Counted from the stretch's first letter, positions 10,761-20,596 are shown. The stretch: 64,000 nt of DNA from Chionoecetes opilio (GCA_016584305.1 JACEEZ010020869.1:95001-159000); one strand, 5' to 3'. Notes: a model not told the origin generated them from the letters alone. Program-made: numbers and translations.

Positions 10761-10956
10761 GGTTTCCTCAATTCTCGCAACCCACTTTTTTTTCTTCACA
10801 GTTCTCGGTAATAGGCTGCTAAAAAAAAAGAAAAAAAAAAGTGATCGGATCATCCTATAAGTGGGCTTAAAACCTTCCCCTGGTCAACCTGATTCCAAAA
10901 CTGACATATGATGGGATTCCGCCACAGGGGGCAGCACCTATCACGGACAGACAGAC

Positions 10957-10957
10957 A

Positions 10958-11035
<78 letters not shown>
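10957..11035. repeat. (CA)n microsatellite
   Basis: An almost pure CA tract after a short (GACA)n lead. Confidence 0.98.
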
Positions 11036-11036
<1 letters not shown>

Positions 11037-11046
11037 TCGCTTATAT

Positions 11047-11131
<85 letters not shown>

Positions 11132-11150
11132 ATATATACGTATATATATC
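11047..11150. repeat. (TA)n microsatellite
   Basis: An almost pure TA tract adjoining the CA tract. Confidence 0.98.
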
Positions 11151-11232
11151 CTTTTGAGGTTAGATTAGACATGAAGTTTGCTTTAGTAACATGATATCAT
11201 TAAAAAAATCAAGGTATTACCTATTCCAGTTT

Positions 11233-11850
11233 GACACCGAATTCACTTTGGTGGACGAAACAATTTCTTTCTGGTGAGTTTTGATGTGCTTTGAATTAAT
11301 CTAATCTGCTAACCGTTTCTGTCGCTAATCATTTTTTTTTTTTTTTTTTTTTAATTAGATAAAGGTTAGGTTAGGTATGGGTTATCTTAGGTTAGAGGTC
11401 GGCAACCTAGAATTCGAGAAGAGCCAGTTTCTTTAAACGGCATAAAAGCAGTGCTGATGGAGCCGCAGTGTACATTATGAATGGAAATTACGAACAAGTA
11501 CAAGTGAATAAGTACAAAAACTCATCCCAATATTTTCCTAGAGAACTAGGACCAAGGTCACATACACTATTGTACTGCGGCATAAATACTATGCCAGTAT
11601 TTTATCCCTTATTTTTTTAACGATAATTTGGACATTATTGAGTAGGTTGCAGGAGCCGCACAGGTCTCTTAAAAGAGCTGAGGTTAGGTATAGGTTCGGT
11701 TAGGTTCAAATTTTTTTTTGTCATTTTTGTTACAAATCACCGAAAAACAAAGATTTGCGACAGAAACGGTTAGCGATTAATTCTAAACACATCAAACCTC
11801 ACCCAAAAAAATTTGTTTCGTCCACCAAAGGAAGTTCGGTGTTCATCTGG
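11233..11850. mobile_element. TIR element with ~95-bp ends
   Basis: The ends at about 11233-11327 and 11755-11850 are inverted copies. Shared blocks are TTTGGTGGACGAAACAA, GGTGAG/AGTTTGATGTG and GCTAACCGTTTCTGTCGC. TTAGG motifs and a T tract lie just inside. The same end sequence occurs alone at about 780-915. Non-coding. Confidence 0.65.
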
Positions 11851-11885
11851 AAATGTAACAAAATCAATAATACGGCAATGCGTAG

Positions 11886-12046
11886 CTGAGCGGGATGTTT
11901 GCGGGGCGGGGCGGGCCGCCCACAACTGACAACAAACATATGATTTCCGCCAAAACCGAGTCCCAGAATGATTCAAAACACATCAAAACAATTCAGGAAA
12001 ATAAAGTTTCGTCCTCGAAATCAGTGGTGCCCAATAACAAAAATTT
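11886..12046. repeat. Interspersed repeat, copy 1
   Basis: A GC-rich start (TTTGCGGGGCGGGGCGGGC) leads into TTCAAAACACA, TCGTCCTCGAAATC and GTGGTGCCCAATAACAAAAA. A second copy in the same order is at 26698-26885. Probably one end of an unclassified DNA element. Confidence 0.55.
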
Positions 12047-12104
12047 CCTTTGTTCTTGGTTCATCCTTTACTCAAAATTTGAACTGAAAATCTCACGTTT
12101 CATC

Positions 12105-13440
12105 TGCTAAAACAGCTTCAAAGAAGTTAGGTGTCCTGTGGTGTCTGCATCCATTTTGTCTCCCTCCCAATTGCTTGCTCTGTACAGGGGCCTTATCCAC
12201 CCATGTATGGAGTATGCCTCTCATGTTTTGGGGGAATCCACTCATACAGCTCTCCTAAACAGGGTTGAGTCAAAAGCTTTTCATCTCATCAACTCCCCTC
12301 CTCTGACTGACTGTCTTCAATCTTTAAATCACCGTCGCAATGTTCAGTGCCGGATTTAGATGTCACGGGGCCCCTACGCTGCGGGGCCCCCTATGATCTT
12401 CCTATAATCACGTGAGCTACTATGCCTACTAATTGCGTGTTTCATAATGTCATATAGTGGGATTAAAATAATTAAAATTAGTACAAGAATCCAAGCCAGA
12501 CGTGAACATTTTGCACTGTGTCCATATTAGCTATATTCCTACTTTCTATGACTGAAAAAAACGAATGCGTCAAGATAAACATAACTGTACAATAAAAAAG
12601 GTCATGTAGAGATGTAAACATGCTATAGCCTATAATCCAAGCTCCCTTATTTTGTCGGTAGTGTTTTTTTCCTTAGCTTAGTTATTTATGTGACAGTATG
12701 ATAATCATAATATGAAGCAAAATATCAAATGCATCCGATTGCTTAAGGTAGCATTAAAAACTAATAGAGAAATGAAAATTTACCTTAAAAAATAAGCTGG
12801 TCAGTGCACGCTGAACCAAGCCGGCCTATGTAACACTCACGCCAGCTGATTCCGCTGAGACACTGAGCTTGACACATGGGTTTGGTGCATTGAAAAATTA
12901 TTCAATATTTGGAGTTGGAAAAAAAGTATAACAAAACTTGTTTTTTTTCTTAATCATAGCCTATATTATAATGAAGTTATGTTTTTACTCAGACAGTCCT
13001 AGTGGGACGATGGGGGACCCAAATAATTACAATTGATTTCTGGTAATTACCTAATGCGCGGGGTCCCTAAAAGCGCGAGGCCATGGGCACAGGCCCGTTG
13101 TGCCCTGCCCTAAATCTGGGCCTGGCAATGTTGCTTCTCTTGCTATCTTCTACCGTTATTTTCATGCTCACTGCTCTTCTGAACTTGCTAACTGCATGCC
13201 TCCCCCCCCTCCTGTGGCCTCGCTGCACAAGACCTTCTACTCATTCTCATCCCTATTCTGTCCATCTTACTAATGCAAGAGTTAACCAGTATCTTCACCC
13301 TTTCATCCTTTTCACTGGTAAACTCTGGAACTTTTCCTGTTTTTATTTTCCATGTGCCTACGATTTTTTTCAAGAAAGGAGTGTCAAGAATATTCACCTC
13401 CCAAACTAAATTGGCCCACCCCCTTTTCTGCAGTCTCTTA
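12105..13440 (+). mobile_element. Decapod-type Jockey-like LINE tail, split by a hAT-like insertion
   Basis: Two pieces of one reading frame. 12105-12344 encodes LLALYRGLIHPCMEYASHVLG, FHLINSPPLTDCLQSLNHRR; 13125-13440 encodes CMPPPLL-like, THSHPYSVHLTNARVNQY and LHPFILFTGKLWN. This is the C-terminal region after the RT palm of a LINE family that I recall as common in crab genomes. The break is the hAT-like element at 12345-13124, flanked by the perfect duplication GCAATGTT. Frameshifts in both halves make it a dead copy. Confidence 0.75.
12345..13124. mobile_element. hAT-like non-autonomous element
   Basis: 780 bp flanked by a perfect 8-bp duplication, GCAATGTT, at 12337-12344 and 13125-13132. 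The inverted ends are CAGTGCCGGATTTAG on the left and CAGGCCCAGATTTAG read from the right, close to the ends of the larger element at 16759-20469. The interior is non-coding. Its right two thirds (CATGCTATAGCCTATAATCC onward) recur at 29634-30132, and its first 70 bp recur at 13441-13512. An 8-bp duplication and CAG ends point to hAT. Confidence 0.85.
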
Positions 13441-13512
13441 ATGTCACGGGGCCCCTACGCTGCGGGGCCCCCTATGATCTTCCTATAATCACGTGAGCTA
13501 CTATGCCTACTA
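13441..13512 (+). mobile_element. hAT-like left-end fragment
   Basis: Near-identical to 12361-12430 (ATGTCACGGGGCCCCTACGC and onward), without a matching right end here. It directly follows the LINE tail. Confidence 0.75.
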
Positions 13513-13819
13513 CTACTACTATGCCAGTTCACACTGGTCAAATGTCAGCACTTTGTAGCGCCGGGAAGTCGGTGTTTAGCGGCCGAGTGCCGAGATTACG
13601 TTCACACATGCAATTCGTTCCGGGGAACAAATGCTGGTTTGTTGTTCCCGCGTCCCCGCCATCAACAGTGTTTACAGTGTACATTCAACCATGAATCGTC
13701 ATTTTTTCTTTGATATCATCTACTAAATCAAACCCCACGTCTAACCTAACATAATCTGATTTAACCTAACAACTGTTTCTGGCTGTAGCTAAAACATAAA
13801 ATGTTCAGTATTATATGTA

Positions 13820-14818
13820 CAGGAGAACCTCATTTAACCGGCATTTAAAACAACGGCAGCCTCAAAACAACGGCACTAATCGACCCAGGCATTAATTAGG
13901 TATAATTATTTCAAAAACTGAGAAAATCGGCAGAAATTTAGTTGGGCAAGGCTGTGGTCTACACAGACTCCCTCTCCTCACTCCAACTCCTCTCCCGCCA
14001 TCCACGATCCTCTACGTCCCTCGTCCACACCATCCAGAGGGCCCTTCACCTTACCAATGAGGGGTGGGAGATCGCCTTCCAGTGGGTTCCCTCCCACGCT
14101 GGTATCCCAGGCAACGAGGTGGCTGATTCTGCTGCCAGGATGGCCTTAACAGATGTAAACACGACACCCTTCCCTCTGCCGCTCTCCACAGCCACACGCC
14201 TCATCTCCCTCATCTCACACACTCGGCGATGCCCTCCGCATCACCTCCATGGGCCAATACCGCAGTGACTCTTCCCCCCAGCCGTGGATACGGAAAAAGT
14301 CCCGCGTCCTTGATGTCACTCTCACCCGCCTCCGCCTGGGGCACACGACACTCACAGCTCACCTGCATCACCTCCGTCTATCCCCTGACCCCCACTGCCC
14401 TTGGTGCATGAATTTTCCTGAGACTATTGAACACTTTCTGCTGCAGTGTCCGCGCTTCCACTCACACCGTGTAGTGCTACATTCTCAACTCCTCGCCCTG
14501 AACGTCACCACCTTCGACCTGCCCACCCTGCTAGCGGCAGCTGGCGCTCCCCCCTCTCGGCAACACGCCGTCATCTGCCTCACCTGTGCCTTCCTGAGGA
14601 AGACAGGTCAACTACCGCGCCTGTGATAGCATCATAGGACATCACCAGGGCTCATAGTGTTCCCCAAGGGATCCTCGCAGCCCTAAAACAACAACAACAA
14701 CCACAGTATTTATTGGGATTTTGGGCGATTCCATAAGAGTAACTCTCAAAACAACGGCAAAATGAGTTATCCGGCATGCGCTCCCCCCCGAGGGTGCCGG
14801 ATAAACGAGGTTCTCCTG
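13820..14818. mobile_element. Tigger/pogo-like MITE carrying a LINE
   Basis: Ends CAGGAGAACCTC and GAGGTTCTCCTG are flanked by TA on both sides (13818-13819, 14819-14820). Just inside are AACGGCA-type subterminal words and CCGGCA(CC)CTCGGGGG on the right. Such ends with TA duplication are typical of pogo/Tigger relatives. A LINE fragment fills 13940-14702. A second copy of the element is at 62770-63451. Confidence 0.8.
13940..14702 (+). mobile_element. LINE RNase H/3' fragment with CAA tail
   Basis: Plus-strand 3' end of an I-group LINE. It encodes YTDSLSSLQLL, FQWVPSHAGIPGNEVADSAA (RNase H His and Asp) and then, after a frameshift near 14230-14250, LTRLRLGHTTLTAHLHHLRL, CPWC and ETIEHFLLQCPRFHSHR, and finally CAFLRKTGQLPRL with a TGA stop at 14624-14626. 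The UTR reads ATAGCATCATAGGACATCAC and ends CCTAAAACAACAACAACAAC. It lacks RT and was inserted 5'-truncated. Confidence 0.8.
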
Positions 14819-15047
14819 TACTATCGCCATTGCCATGGGAAATTGGAATTCAAAGTAAGGATGAAAAGTTTACACAATGATGTAATTTAAATTTGTTAGT
14901 TTTTAGTCCCCAATACCGAAATTATACCAATAATTGGGGTGAGTGGGGAAGAGGGTGGTGCTGGCTTCTGCGTTTGTTTGAATTTGGCGCGTGAAAATTC
15001 TCGGCAACTCAGCAGATACAGACCAATCGAGCGGTGTAGGTTCTTCG

Positions 15048-15107
15048 GCAAACATAGGCTGAGATTTACTCCCCAAGGAGTAAACTCAGCCTATGTTTGC
15101 CGACATT
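15048..15107. repeat. Short perfect palindrome
   Basis: CGGCAAACATAGGCTGAG is followed by TTTACTCC, then the inverse GGAGTAAA and CTCAGCCTATGTTTGCCG. Arms are about 27 bp with almost no loop. It lies at the tip of the inner left arm of the foldback at 13518-16180. Confidence 0.9.
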
Positions 15108-16924
15108 TGGTCAGTGTGAACCCCCCTTTACTGTCTTCTCTATAGGGACTCACAGCCAGCGGGATTATTATTTTTTGGGGGGGGGGCAGTCCTTTAAAAG
15201 ATACACCTAAGCTCGATTTCCCACCAGTCCCCTTAGCTTGTACGCTGGGGAAAAGAAAATGGTGATTGGCAGTATTGGTCGAAAATGCACAATTACCCTT
15301 GTTTACTACCTTATGAAGAACAAAGACCAAGCAGCAGACTCAATCACGAAAGCAACAGCAGCAGCTGCGTAGCATTAGCAGAAATGCTTCACATGAGTCT
15401 ACTCACGGAAAACTTTAATTAACGGTATTTATTGGGATAATACACTGTATTCAAGGGATAAGGCACAATACCCAGACCTGCTGCATCTAATGACTCCTCA
15501 CATTGAAAAACAAGACAAGAAGGAACAAAAGTCACTGCATTAGATTCTGTTCAAAGATTACCTTAAGGGTGGTTCACACTGGCCAAATACCGAGGAATAA
15601 GTGCTGGATTTACTTCCCGGGGAAGAAATCGCAGGAAGTATTCCCCCGAAAAACCTACACCGCTCGATTGGTCTTTTATCTGCTGAGTTACCAGGAACTT
15701 TCGCTCGCCAAATTCAAACAAAAGCAGAAGCCAGCACCACCGTCTTCCCCACTCACCCCAATTATTGGTATGATTTCGGTATTGAGCACTAAAAACTAAA
15801 AAAAATTAACTTACATCATCGTGTAGATATTTTCATCCTAACTTTGAATCCCAATTTCCCATGGCAATGGCGATACATATAATATCGAAAAATTTCCGTT
15901 TTAGCTACAGCTAGAAACGGTTGTTAGGTTAACTCAGATTAAGCAAGCAAGGATTAATCAGATTAATCAGCAAGGAGAGTAAATCTAGTACGGGTGTGAC
16001 GATTCATGGTTGAATGTACACTGTAAACACTGTCGATGGCGGGGATGTGGGAACAACAAACCTGGCAATTTGTTCCCTGGAACGAATTGTGTGTGTGAAC
16101 GTAATTGCGGCTTGCGGCCGCACAAACTGGTTTCCCTGGGCAAAAAAGTGCATCTATTTGGCCAGTGTGAACCAGCCTTAATTAACTGTTCACAAGTAAA
16201 AAGAAATGGAGCAGGGAAAGTACTAAAAAAAAAACCTGCAAATACAAATTTCTGCTGAAGCTAAGTCAGGTTAGATTCTCTCATGCACATTTATAACAAT
16301 TGAAGATAGAGTAGGTAATACACCGTATTTGCCGGCGCATAAGACACACCTCCGCATAAGACGCACCCGTTTTTTACATACGGTAAATATTTTGAGAAGA
16401 AAAAAATATTAGTGTTTTGAGTGTTGATTAGATAAGTAGGGTAGTCATAAGTTTGTTGGTATTATGATGTCTCGGTGTCTCGAAGCAGGTGAGCTGCTGA
16501 TGTGGCAACACTGATGTGGCCAGTCAGGGAAGGCAGCTATCAGCTGTTTTGGTAGGAGAGTGGGAGAGTGTTGACAGAGGTCGGGAGCTCCTGTTTGTAG
16601 TGACAGTTCAGCTGCTGGGTACATAGCTACTGGGGTATTGACGGATATTTGTTGCTGGAGTGTTCATTAATGGTATCTGATGCTGTTGTTGAAGGATATT
16701 GGATTGTTCTTCGTTTGGTGAGGTTTGGCTTTGTCTGGCAAGTTTGTTGACGTTGAGTCAGGGCCGGATTTAGGAGTGGGCAAAGTGGGCAGCTGCCCAG
16801 GGGCCTCCACAATCAGGGGGCCTCCACAAAAATGAGGAAAACTGCCAAACTGGGCCTGGGGCCTCCACATATTACAATTTTTGTTCTTATTTATTTATTT
16901 ACTGGTATTATTTCTGGTACTGTT

Positions 16925-17583
16925 CTAGTGTTTGCCCATACTCTCCCCTCTCCCCCAAAACAAGTTTGGGGACCTGGGCTAATGCGATATATTTGGCTGG
17001 GGTACAAAATATGCGTCGCAACCACATAGTTTTTGAGTTAGGGGTGTAGTATAAATGGCCAAAACTCCCTAGATCTAGGGAAAATAGATTGCAATTCTTC
17101 CAAGTCCAGAGACGTGTGAACCTGACGATCTTCACAAACAAAATGATAACCGGTGTGTCGAGCCTCCTCCCCCCCCCTCCCACTTAGGGTAAGGTAAAAT
17201 TTTGTTAGGATTGCCGGGGAGTCTAGAGGGACGGAGTCCCCCCCCGTTAGAAAGTTAGGTAAAATTAGGTTAGGTTAGATTATCGGGTGATTATTGCTAA
17301 GAGGTTAGGTTAAATTAACGGGGGTCGAGAGGGGCAGAGCCCCCCGCTAGGTTAGGTTAGATTACTGGGAGGTCAAGGGGAACGGAGCCCCCTCGCAAGG
17401 TTAGGTTAGGTTAAATTTTCCTAGATCTAGCAAAATTACTCTATATCTAGGGTATTTTGGCTCTTTTACATAACTCCAAAAATACGTGTTTCCGACGCTT
17501 TATTTGCTCCCCGAAAACCTCGCATTCCCACAGGTTCCCAAGCTTGTTTGGGGGAAGGGGAAGAGTATGGGCAAACACTAGAA
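16925..17583. mobile_element. TIR element, CCCATACTCTCCC family, copy 2
   Basis: The ends CTAGTGTTTGCCCATACTCT and AGAGTATGGGCAAACACTAG are inverted and extend about 48 bp. The core has four TTAGG doublet blocks separated by GAGGGGCAGAGCCCCC-like hairpins, and two CCTAGATCTAGG palindromes. Related to 3680-4275. It is nested in the hAT-like element. Confidence 0.75.
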
Positions 17584-17587
17584 ATTT

Positions 17588-17830
17588 AGAACATAAGAAC
17601 ATAAGAAAATAAGGAAGCTACAAGAGGCCGCGAGACCTACACAAGGTAGTTCCTGTTATGGTGTGGCTTTTGACAAAAGGTCTGCTTCAAAGTATACTAC
17701 TAAAAAACTAACTATCTCACTCATCACATTTTAGCACCTATTAAGGGTGATAACAGTCCAGGCACAAACCAACACGTGCCTCAATACGATACCTACGCAT
17801 GGACCAAAACCTCTCCTCTGGCAGCACCAA
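17588..17830 (-). mobile_element. CR1-like LINE 3' tail
   Basis: The complement of 17588-17665 reads AGGAACTACC, CTCGCGGCCTCTTGTAGCTTC and two TTATGTTC 8-mers. It matches the 3' end of the LINE at 45208-46310 (46240-46310). The rest, to about 17830, is presumably UTR. Repeated 8-mers at the 3' end are typical of CR1-type LINEs. Confidence 0.7.
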
Positions 17831-17835
17831 AGGCC

Positions 17836-18362
17836 TAGCGGGAGAAAATTAATTCCTCCCTCGTAGAAGAAAATTCATTCCTCCCTCGTAGGAGAAAATC
17901 AATTCCTCCCTCGTAGGAGAAAATCAATTCCTCCCTCGTAGAAGAAAATTAATTCCTCCCTCGTAGGAGAAAACTAATTCCTCCCTCGTAGGAGAAAATC
18001 AATTCCTCCCTTGTAGAAGAAAATCAATTCCTCCCTCGTAGGAGAAAATTAATTCCTCCCTCGTGGGAGAAAACTAATTCCTCCCTCGTAGGAGAAAATC
18101 AATTCCTCCCTCGTAGGAGAAAATCAATTCCTCCCTCGTAGGAGAAAATCAATTCCTCCCTCGTAGGAGAAAATCAATTCCTCCCTCGTAGGAAAAATCA
18201 AATTCCTCCCTCGTAGGAGAAAATCAATTCCTCCCTCGTAGGAGAAAATCAATTCCTCCCTCGTAGGAGAAGATCAATTCCTCCCTCGTGGGAGAAAATT
18301 AATTCCTCCCTCGTAGGAGAAAACTAATTCCTCCCTCGTAGGAGAAAACTAATTTCTCCCAT
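17836..18362. repeat. 25-bp minisatellite, about 21 copies
   Basis: The unit is GAGAAAATCAATTCC followed by TCCCTCGTAG, with AAAATT and AAAACT variants. It lies about 175 bp beyond the stop codon of the CEP43-like gene. The unit length is not a multiple of three and there are no unique spacers. Confidence 0.95.
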
Positions 18363-18535
18363 GTATATCTTAATTTTGATTAGCGTGATTACAGATAAAT
18401 TCTAAGCAACAATACATCCTATGTTATGGAATGGCACTGGCATGTTGGTGAAGGAGTGATTCCCCTGTCAATAAAGGAAGGACTTATCTTGCTTCAGATA
18501 CAGAGGAATAGAGTTGACAGGGAGAGTAAGTAAAG

Positions 18536-19642
18536 CTATAGATCCTCTTGGTACCCTGGCACGCTGCTGGCCTGCGAGAGAGACTGGTCCTTGGTGATGT
18601 CCGAGACCCCAGAGGCAGATGAGCCTAACAGATCATCAACAGAGGTGTCTCCAAGATCTTCTTCAATATCCTCCTCCTCCTCCTCCTCCTCCTCCTCCTC
18701 CTCCTCCTCCTCCTCCTCCTCCTCCTCCTCCTCCTCCTCCTCCTCCTCCTCCTCCTCCTCCTCTTCCTCAGGCCCATCTTTCTCACTCATGGAAGAAAAG
18801 TCATCCTCGTATTGTTTGTCTTCACCACTGATGGAAGTGTCACTGTCAGGCTTGCTCTCATCTGGTGAAGGAGGATTTGACAGTCTGGGAGAGGACGCGT
18901 TTCCACTGACACTGATCCCAGCAGTCTTTCCTGAGCCTACAATTACTTCAGTCTCCTTGTTCCCATTCTCCACAGTCAAGGGAGGGAGGACGGGGGGGGG
19001 GTGCATATCCTTGTCCTCCTCCTGGCTCTCTTCAACACCCTTCTTGCCCCACAGATGGTTCTCAGCTTTTGGGAGATGGTCTGGTGTGTGTCTGAGTGTG
19101 TCTTGCAGCTGCTTGTGTGGCTGCTGCATATGCTGTTCCCTGCTGCTACTGTTGCTGTCACTTGAGATGCTGCTGGCCTCTCCGTTTTGCTCCCGTGCAG
19201 ATAAAGGTTGGGTCTTTCTCTCTCTCAGAAGCTCAATCAAAAGAGGGGTTTTCTGACCCTTTTTATCAGCAGTCGCCTTTTCTTCCTTCCCTCTGGCCAG
19301 ACCTAGAGAAGTGGAGAGCGCCTCAGGGCCGAGGAATGACCACAGGACCGGGTGGCCAGACTCTGGGGCAAAGACAGCCAGGGAGAAGTCCAGACCATCT
19401 GTAGAAAGAACTGTAGAAAAGTCCTGCACCAGACTGGCCGCCACCGGCCCCTCCTCCGTGCCCAGGACTCGCTGTGTGGGCTGGCTGACTAGTGGAATAT
19501 TCTTATCTCTAAATTCTTCTTCCAGTGCAAGAAAAACACTTGCTCGAAGTTGTGCCTGTATTTTGCCCAGAACCCCATTAGTCTGCAGTGTCTTAGTGAC
19601 CAGATCCTTGAGGCTGGCGTCCTCCTCATCCTCGATGGACAT
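18536..19642 (-). CDS. CEP43: CEP43/FGFR1OP-like centrosomal protein, intact intronless copy
   Basis: 368 residues from the ATG at 19642 (MSIEDEEDAS) to a TAG stop; no in-frame ATG lies further upstream in this ORF. CEP43 (FOP) is a centriole/centrosome protein that helps anchor microtubules and build cilia. The N-terminal dimerisation region is clear: TLQTNGVLGKIQAQLRASVF (18-37) then LALEEE, followed by a LisH-like segment (GPVAASLVQDF...LDFSLAVFAPESG, about 65-97). A long Ser/Pro/Glu-rich middle follows, then 33 consecutive Glu (292-324). The C-terminus keeps the family's acidic motif (YEDDFSS before the Glu run, DIEEDL and SVDDLL after it). Length and order match the vertebrate family (about 380-400 residues), which has many introns; none is seen here. 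It sits inside a hAT-like element within a copia LTR, so it is a transposed copy. No poly(A) remnant is seen downstream. Family call recalled, not searched. Confidence 0.88.
   Translation of the reverse strand: MSIEDEEDASLKDLVTKTLQTNGVLGKIQAQLRASVFLALEEEFRDKNIPLVSQPTQRVLGTEEGPVAASLVQDFSTVLSTDGLDFSLAVFAPESGHPVLWSFLGPEALSTSLGLARGKEEKATADKKGQKTPLLIELLRERKTQPLSAREQNGEASSISSDSNSSSREQHMQQPHKQLQDTLRHTPDHLPKAENHLWGKKGVEESQEEDKDMHPPPVLPPLTVENGNKETEVIVGSGKTAGISVSGNASSPRLSNPPSPDESKPDSDTSISGEDKQYEDDFSSMSEKDGPEEEEEEEEEEEEEEEEEEEEEEEEEEEEEEEEEDIEEDLGDTSVDDLLGSSASGVSDITKDQSLSQASSVPGYQEDL
18671..18769. repeat. CTC/GAG triplet tract coding poly-Glu
   Basis: 99 bp, all CTC except one TTC codon near the right end. 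On the minus strand it is 33 in-frame GAG/GAA codons within the CEP43-like gene. Confidence 0.98.
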
Positions 19643-19720
19643 CACGGACACTCAAACACAACACACGCAAAGAAAGAAAGAAAAACGAAATAAAAGAGCG
19701 GCCTCGGCTGCCTCAAAACA

Positions 19721-19770
19721 ACTGAACCGACAGTTTTGAAGTATTTACCATACTTCTTTGTATATTTATA
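19721..19770 (-). promoter_or_regulatory. Possible promoter of the CEP43-like gene
   Basis: On the minus strand a TATAAATATA (19761-19770) lies about 45 bases before a TCAGT (19721-19725), the arthropod initiator pentamer, and the ATG is about 80 bases further on. The TATA-initiator spacing is longer than the usual 30 or so, so this is only a candidate. Confidence 0.2.
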
Positions 19771-20596
19771 TAATAAATTTCTTCAAATCAAGAGGCCTTA
19801 ATTTTTAATCAAATTAATAATTTATCTTATATCCAACTGCCTAGCTAGTGTTGCTTGATTGCCTTGATGCTTTAATCGGAAGCCAACAGCCTCTTTTTAG
19901 GTAGGCATGGCATCGACTGTAGCTAGGCTATAGCCAGTGGTTTAGGTTAAAGTTTCATATAATTCATATATACCAGAAAAACACTCATTAAAAATAAATT
20001 AACCTTGAAAGTAACTCCCGTCAGTAAATTTCATATCAACCAAATGTCTAGGCAGTGAGCTCAAATTTCAGAAAATATGGGGCTTAGGCTACTTCTATAC
20101 TTCATGCTTTCAACAAGGGGTGACCCGACTCATAGTCTCGCAACATCAATGTGTTACTTCTCAATCTGAATACTTTATTGAGCTGTGTAAAGCTGTGTTC
20201 CACTTAAAAAAAAAAATCTTTACCCAATTAGGTCATAGAATACCCCAATTTTGTCACAATATACTAGAGCTAATATACTTTCTCAATTCAGCTTTGTTTA
20301 TTGCTTCAAAATGCTCCTAAAAAGGCTAAAATTTCCAAAAAATCCCCGGACCCCCCAGCTGCGCAGTCTTGCTTCGCTCAAAACCCCATACTTTGTAAAA
20401 TTTTGTAATGAAAGGGGGCCTCCACACAGAGGCTGCCCAGGGGCCTCCACTGGTCTAAATCCGGCCCTGCATTGAGTACTGTCAATTGGAGAGTGTGGAG
20501 GCCACAACGAATCAAGGTAACGTGTTGATATCGTTACATGTATATCTGAATCTACAATTGTGTATTTGTTGATGGTGATTGCCAGTAATTTATCAA

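Larger units (their letters stand above)
13518..16180. repeat. Foldback element with ~600-bp arms
   Basis: The left arm is 13518-13819 plus 14821-15122; the right arm is 15570-16180 in inverted orientation. Shared blocks include TTCACACTGG, TACAGTGTACATTCAACCATG, TAACAACTGTTTCTGGCTGTAGC, CCATTGCCATGGGAAATTGG and CCAATCGAGCGGTGTAGGTT. The spacer is 15123-15569. The left arm is interrupted at a TA by the Tigger-like element at 13820-14818. Both arm tips carry a GGTTCACACTGG(C/T)CAAAT word. A partial copy of the arm lies at 26425-26640. No coding capacity seen. Confidence 0.8.
16759..20469. mobile_element. hAT-like element enclosing a CEP43-like gene
   Basis: 3711 bp with perfect 15-bp inverted ends, CAGGGCCGGATTTAG. 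The 8-bp flanks are CGTTGAGT (16751-16758) and CATTGAGT (20470-20477), one mismatch; the copia 3' LTR has the uninterrupted sequence at this point. Subterminal GGGCAGCTGCCCAGGGGCC and GCTGCCCAGGGGCCTCCAC blocks lie at the two ends. Inside, from left to right, are a TTAGG-bearing MITE, a LINE tail, a 25-bp minisatellite, the CEP43-like gene (minus) and about 700 bp of unclassified DNA. No transposase is present, so it would need one supplied in trans. Confidence 0.85.

Noticed and set aside
10382..10822. His/Pro/Thr-rich ORFs
   Set aside because: Produced by the ~30-bp minisatellite in several frames; no domain.
17836..18362. Regular 25-bp repeats considered as a CRISPR array
   Set aside because: No unique spacers and an arthropod context; it is a minisatellite.
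18591..19256. Plus-strand ORF of 221 codons with a long poly-Ser run
   Set aside because: It is the antisense shadow of the CEP43-like gene; the minus frame has clear family motifs.
19643..19651. Upstream GTG start giving three more residues for the CEP43-like protein
   Set aside because: Nuclear genes start at ATG; the ATG at 19642 fits the family N-terminus.
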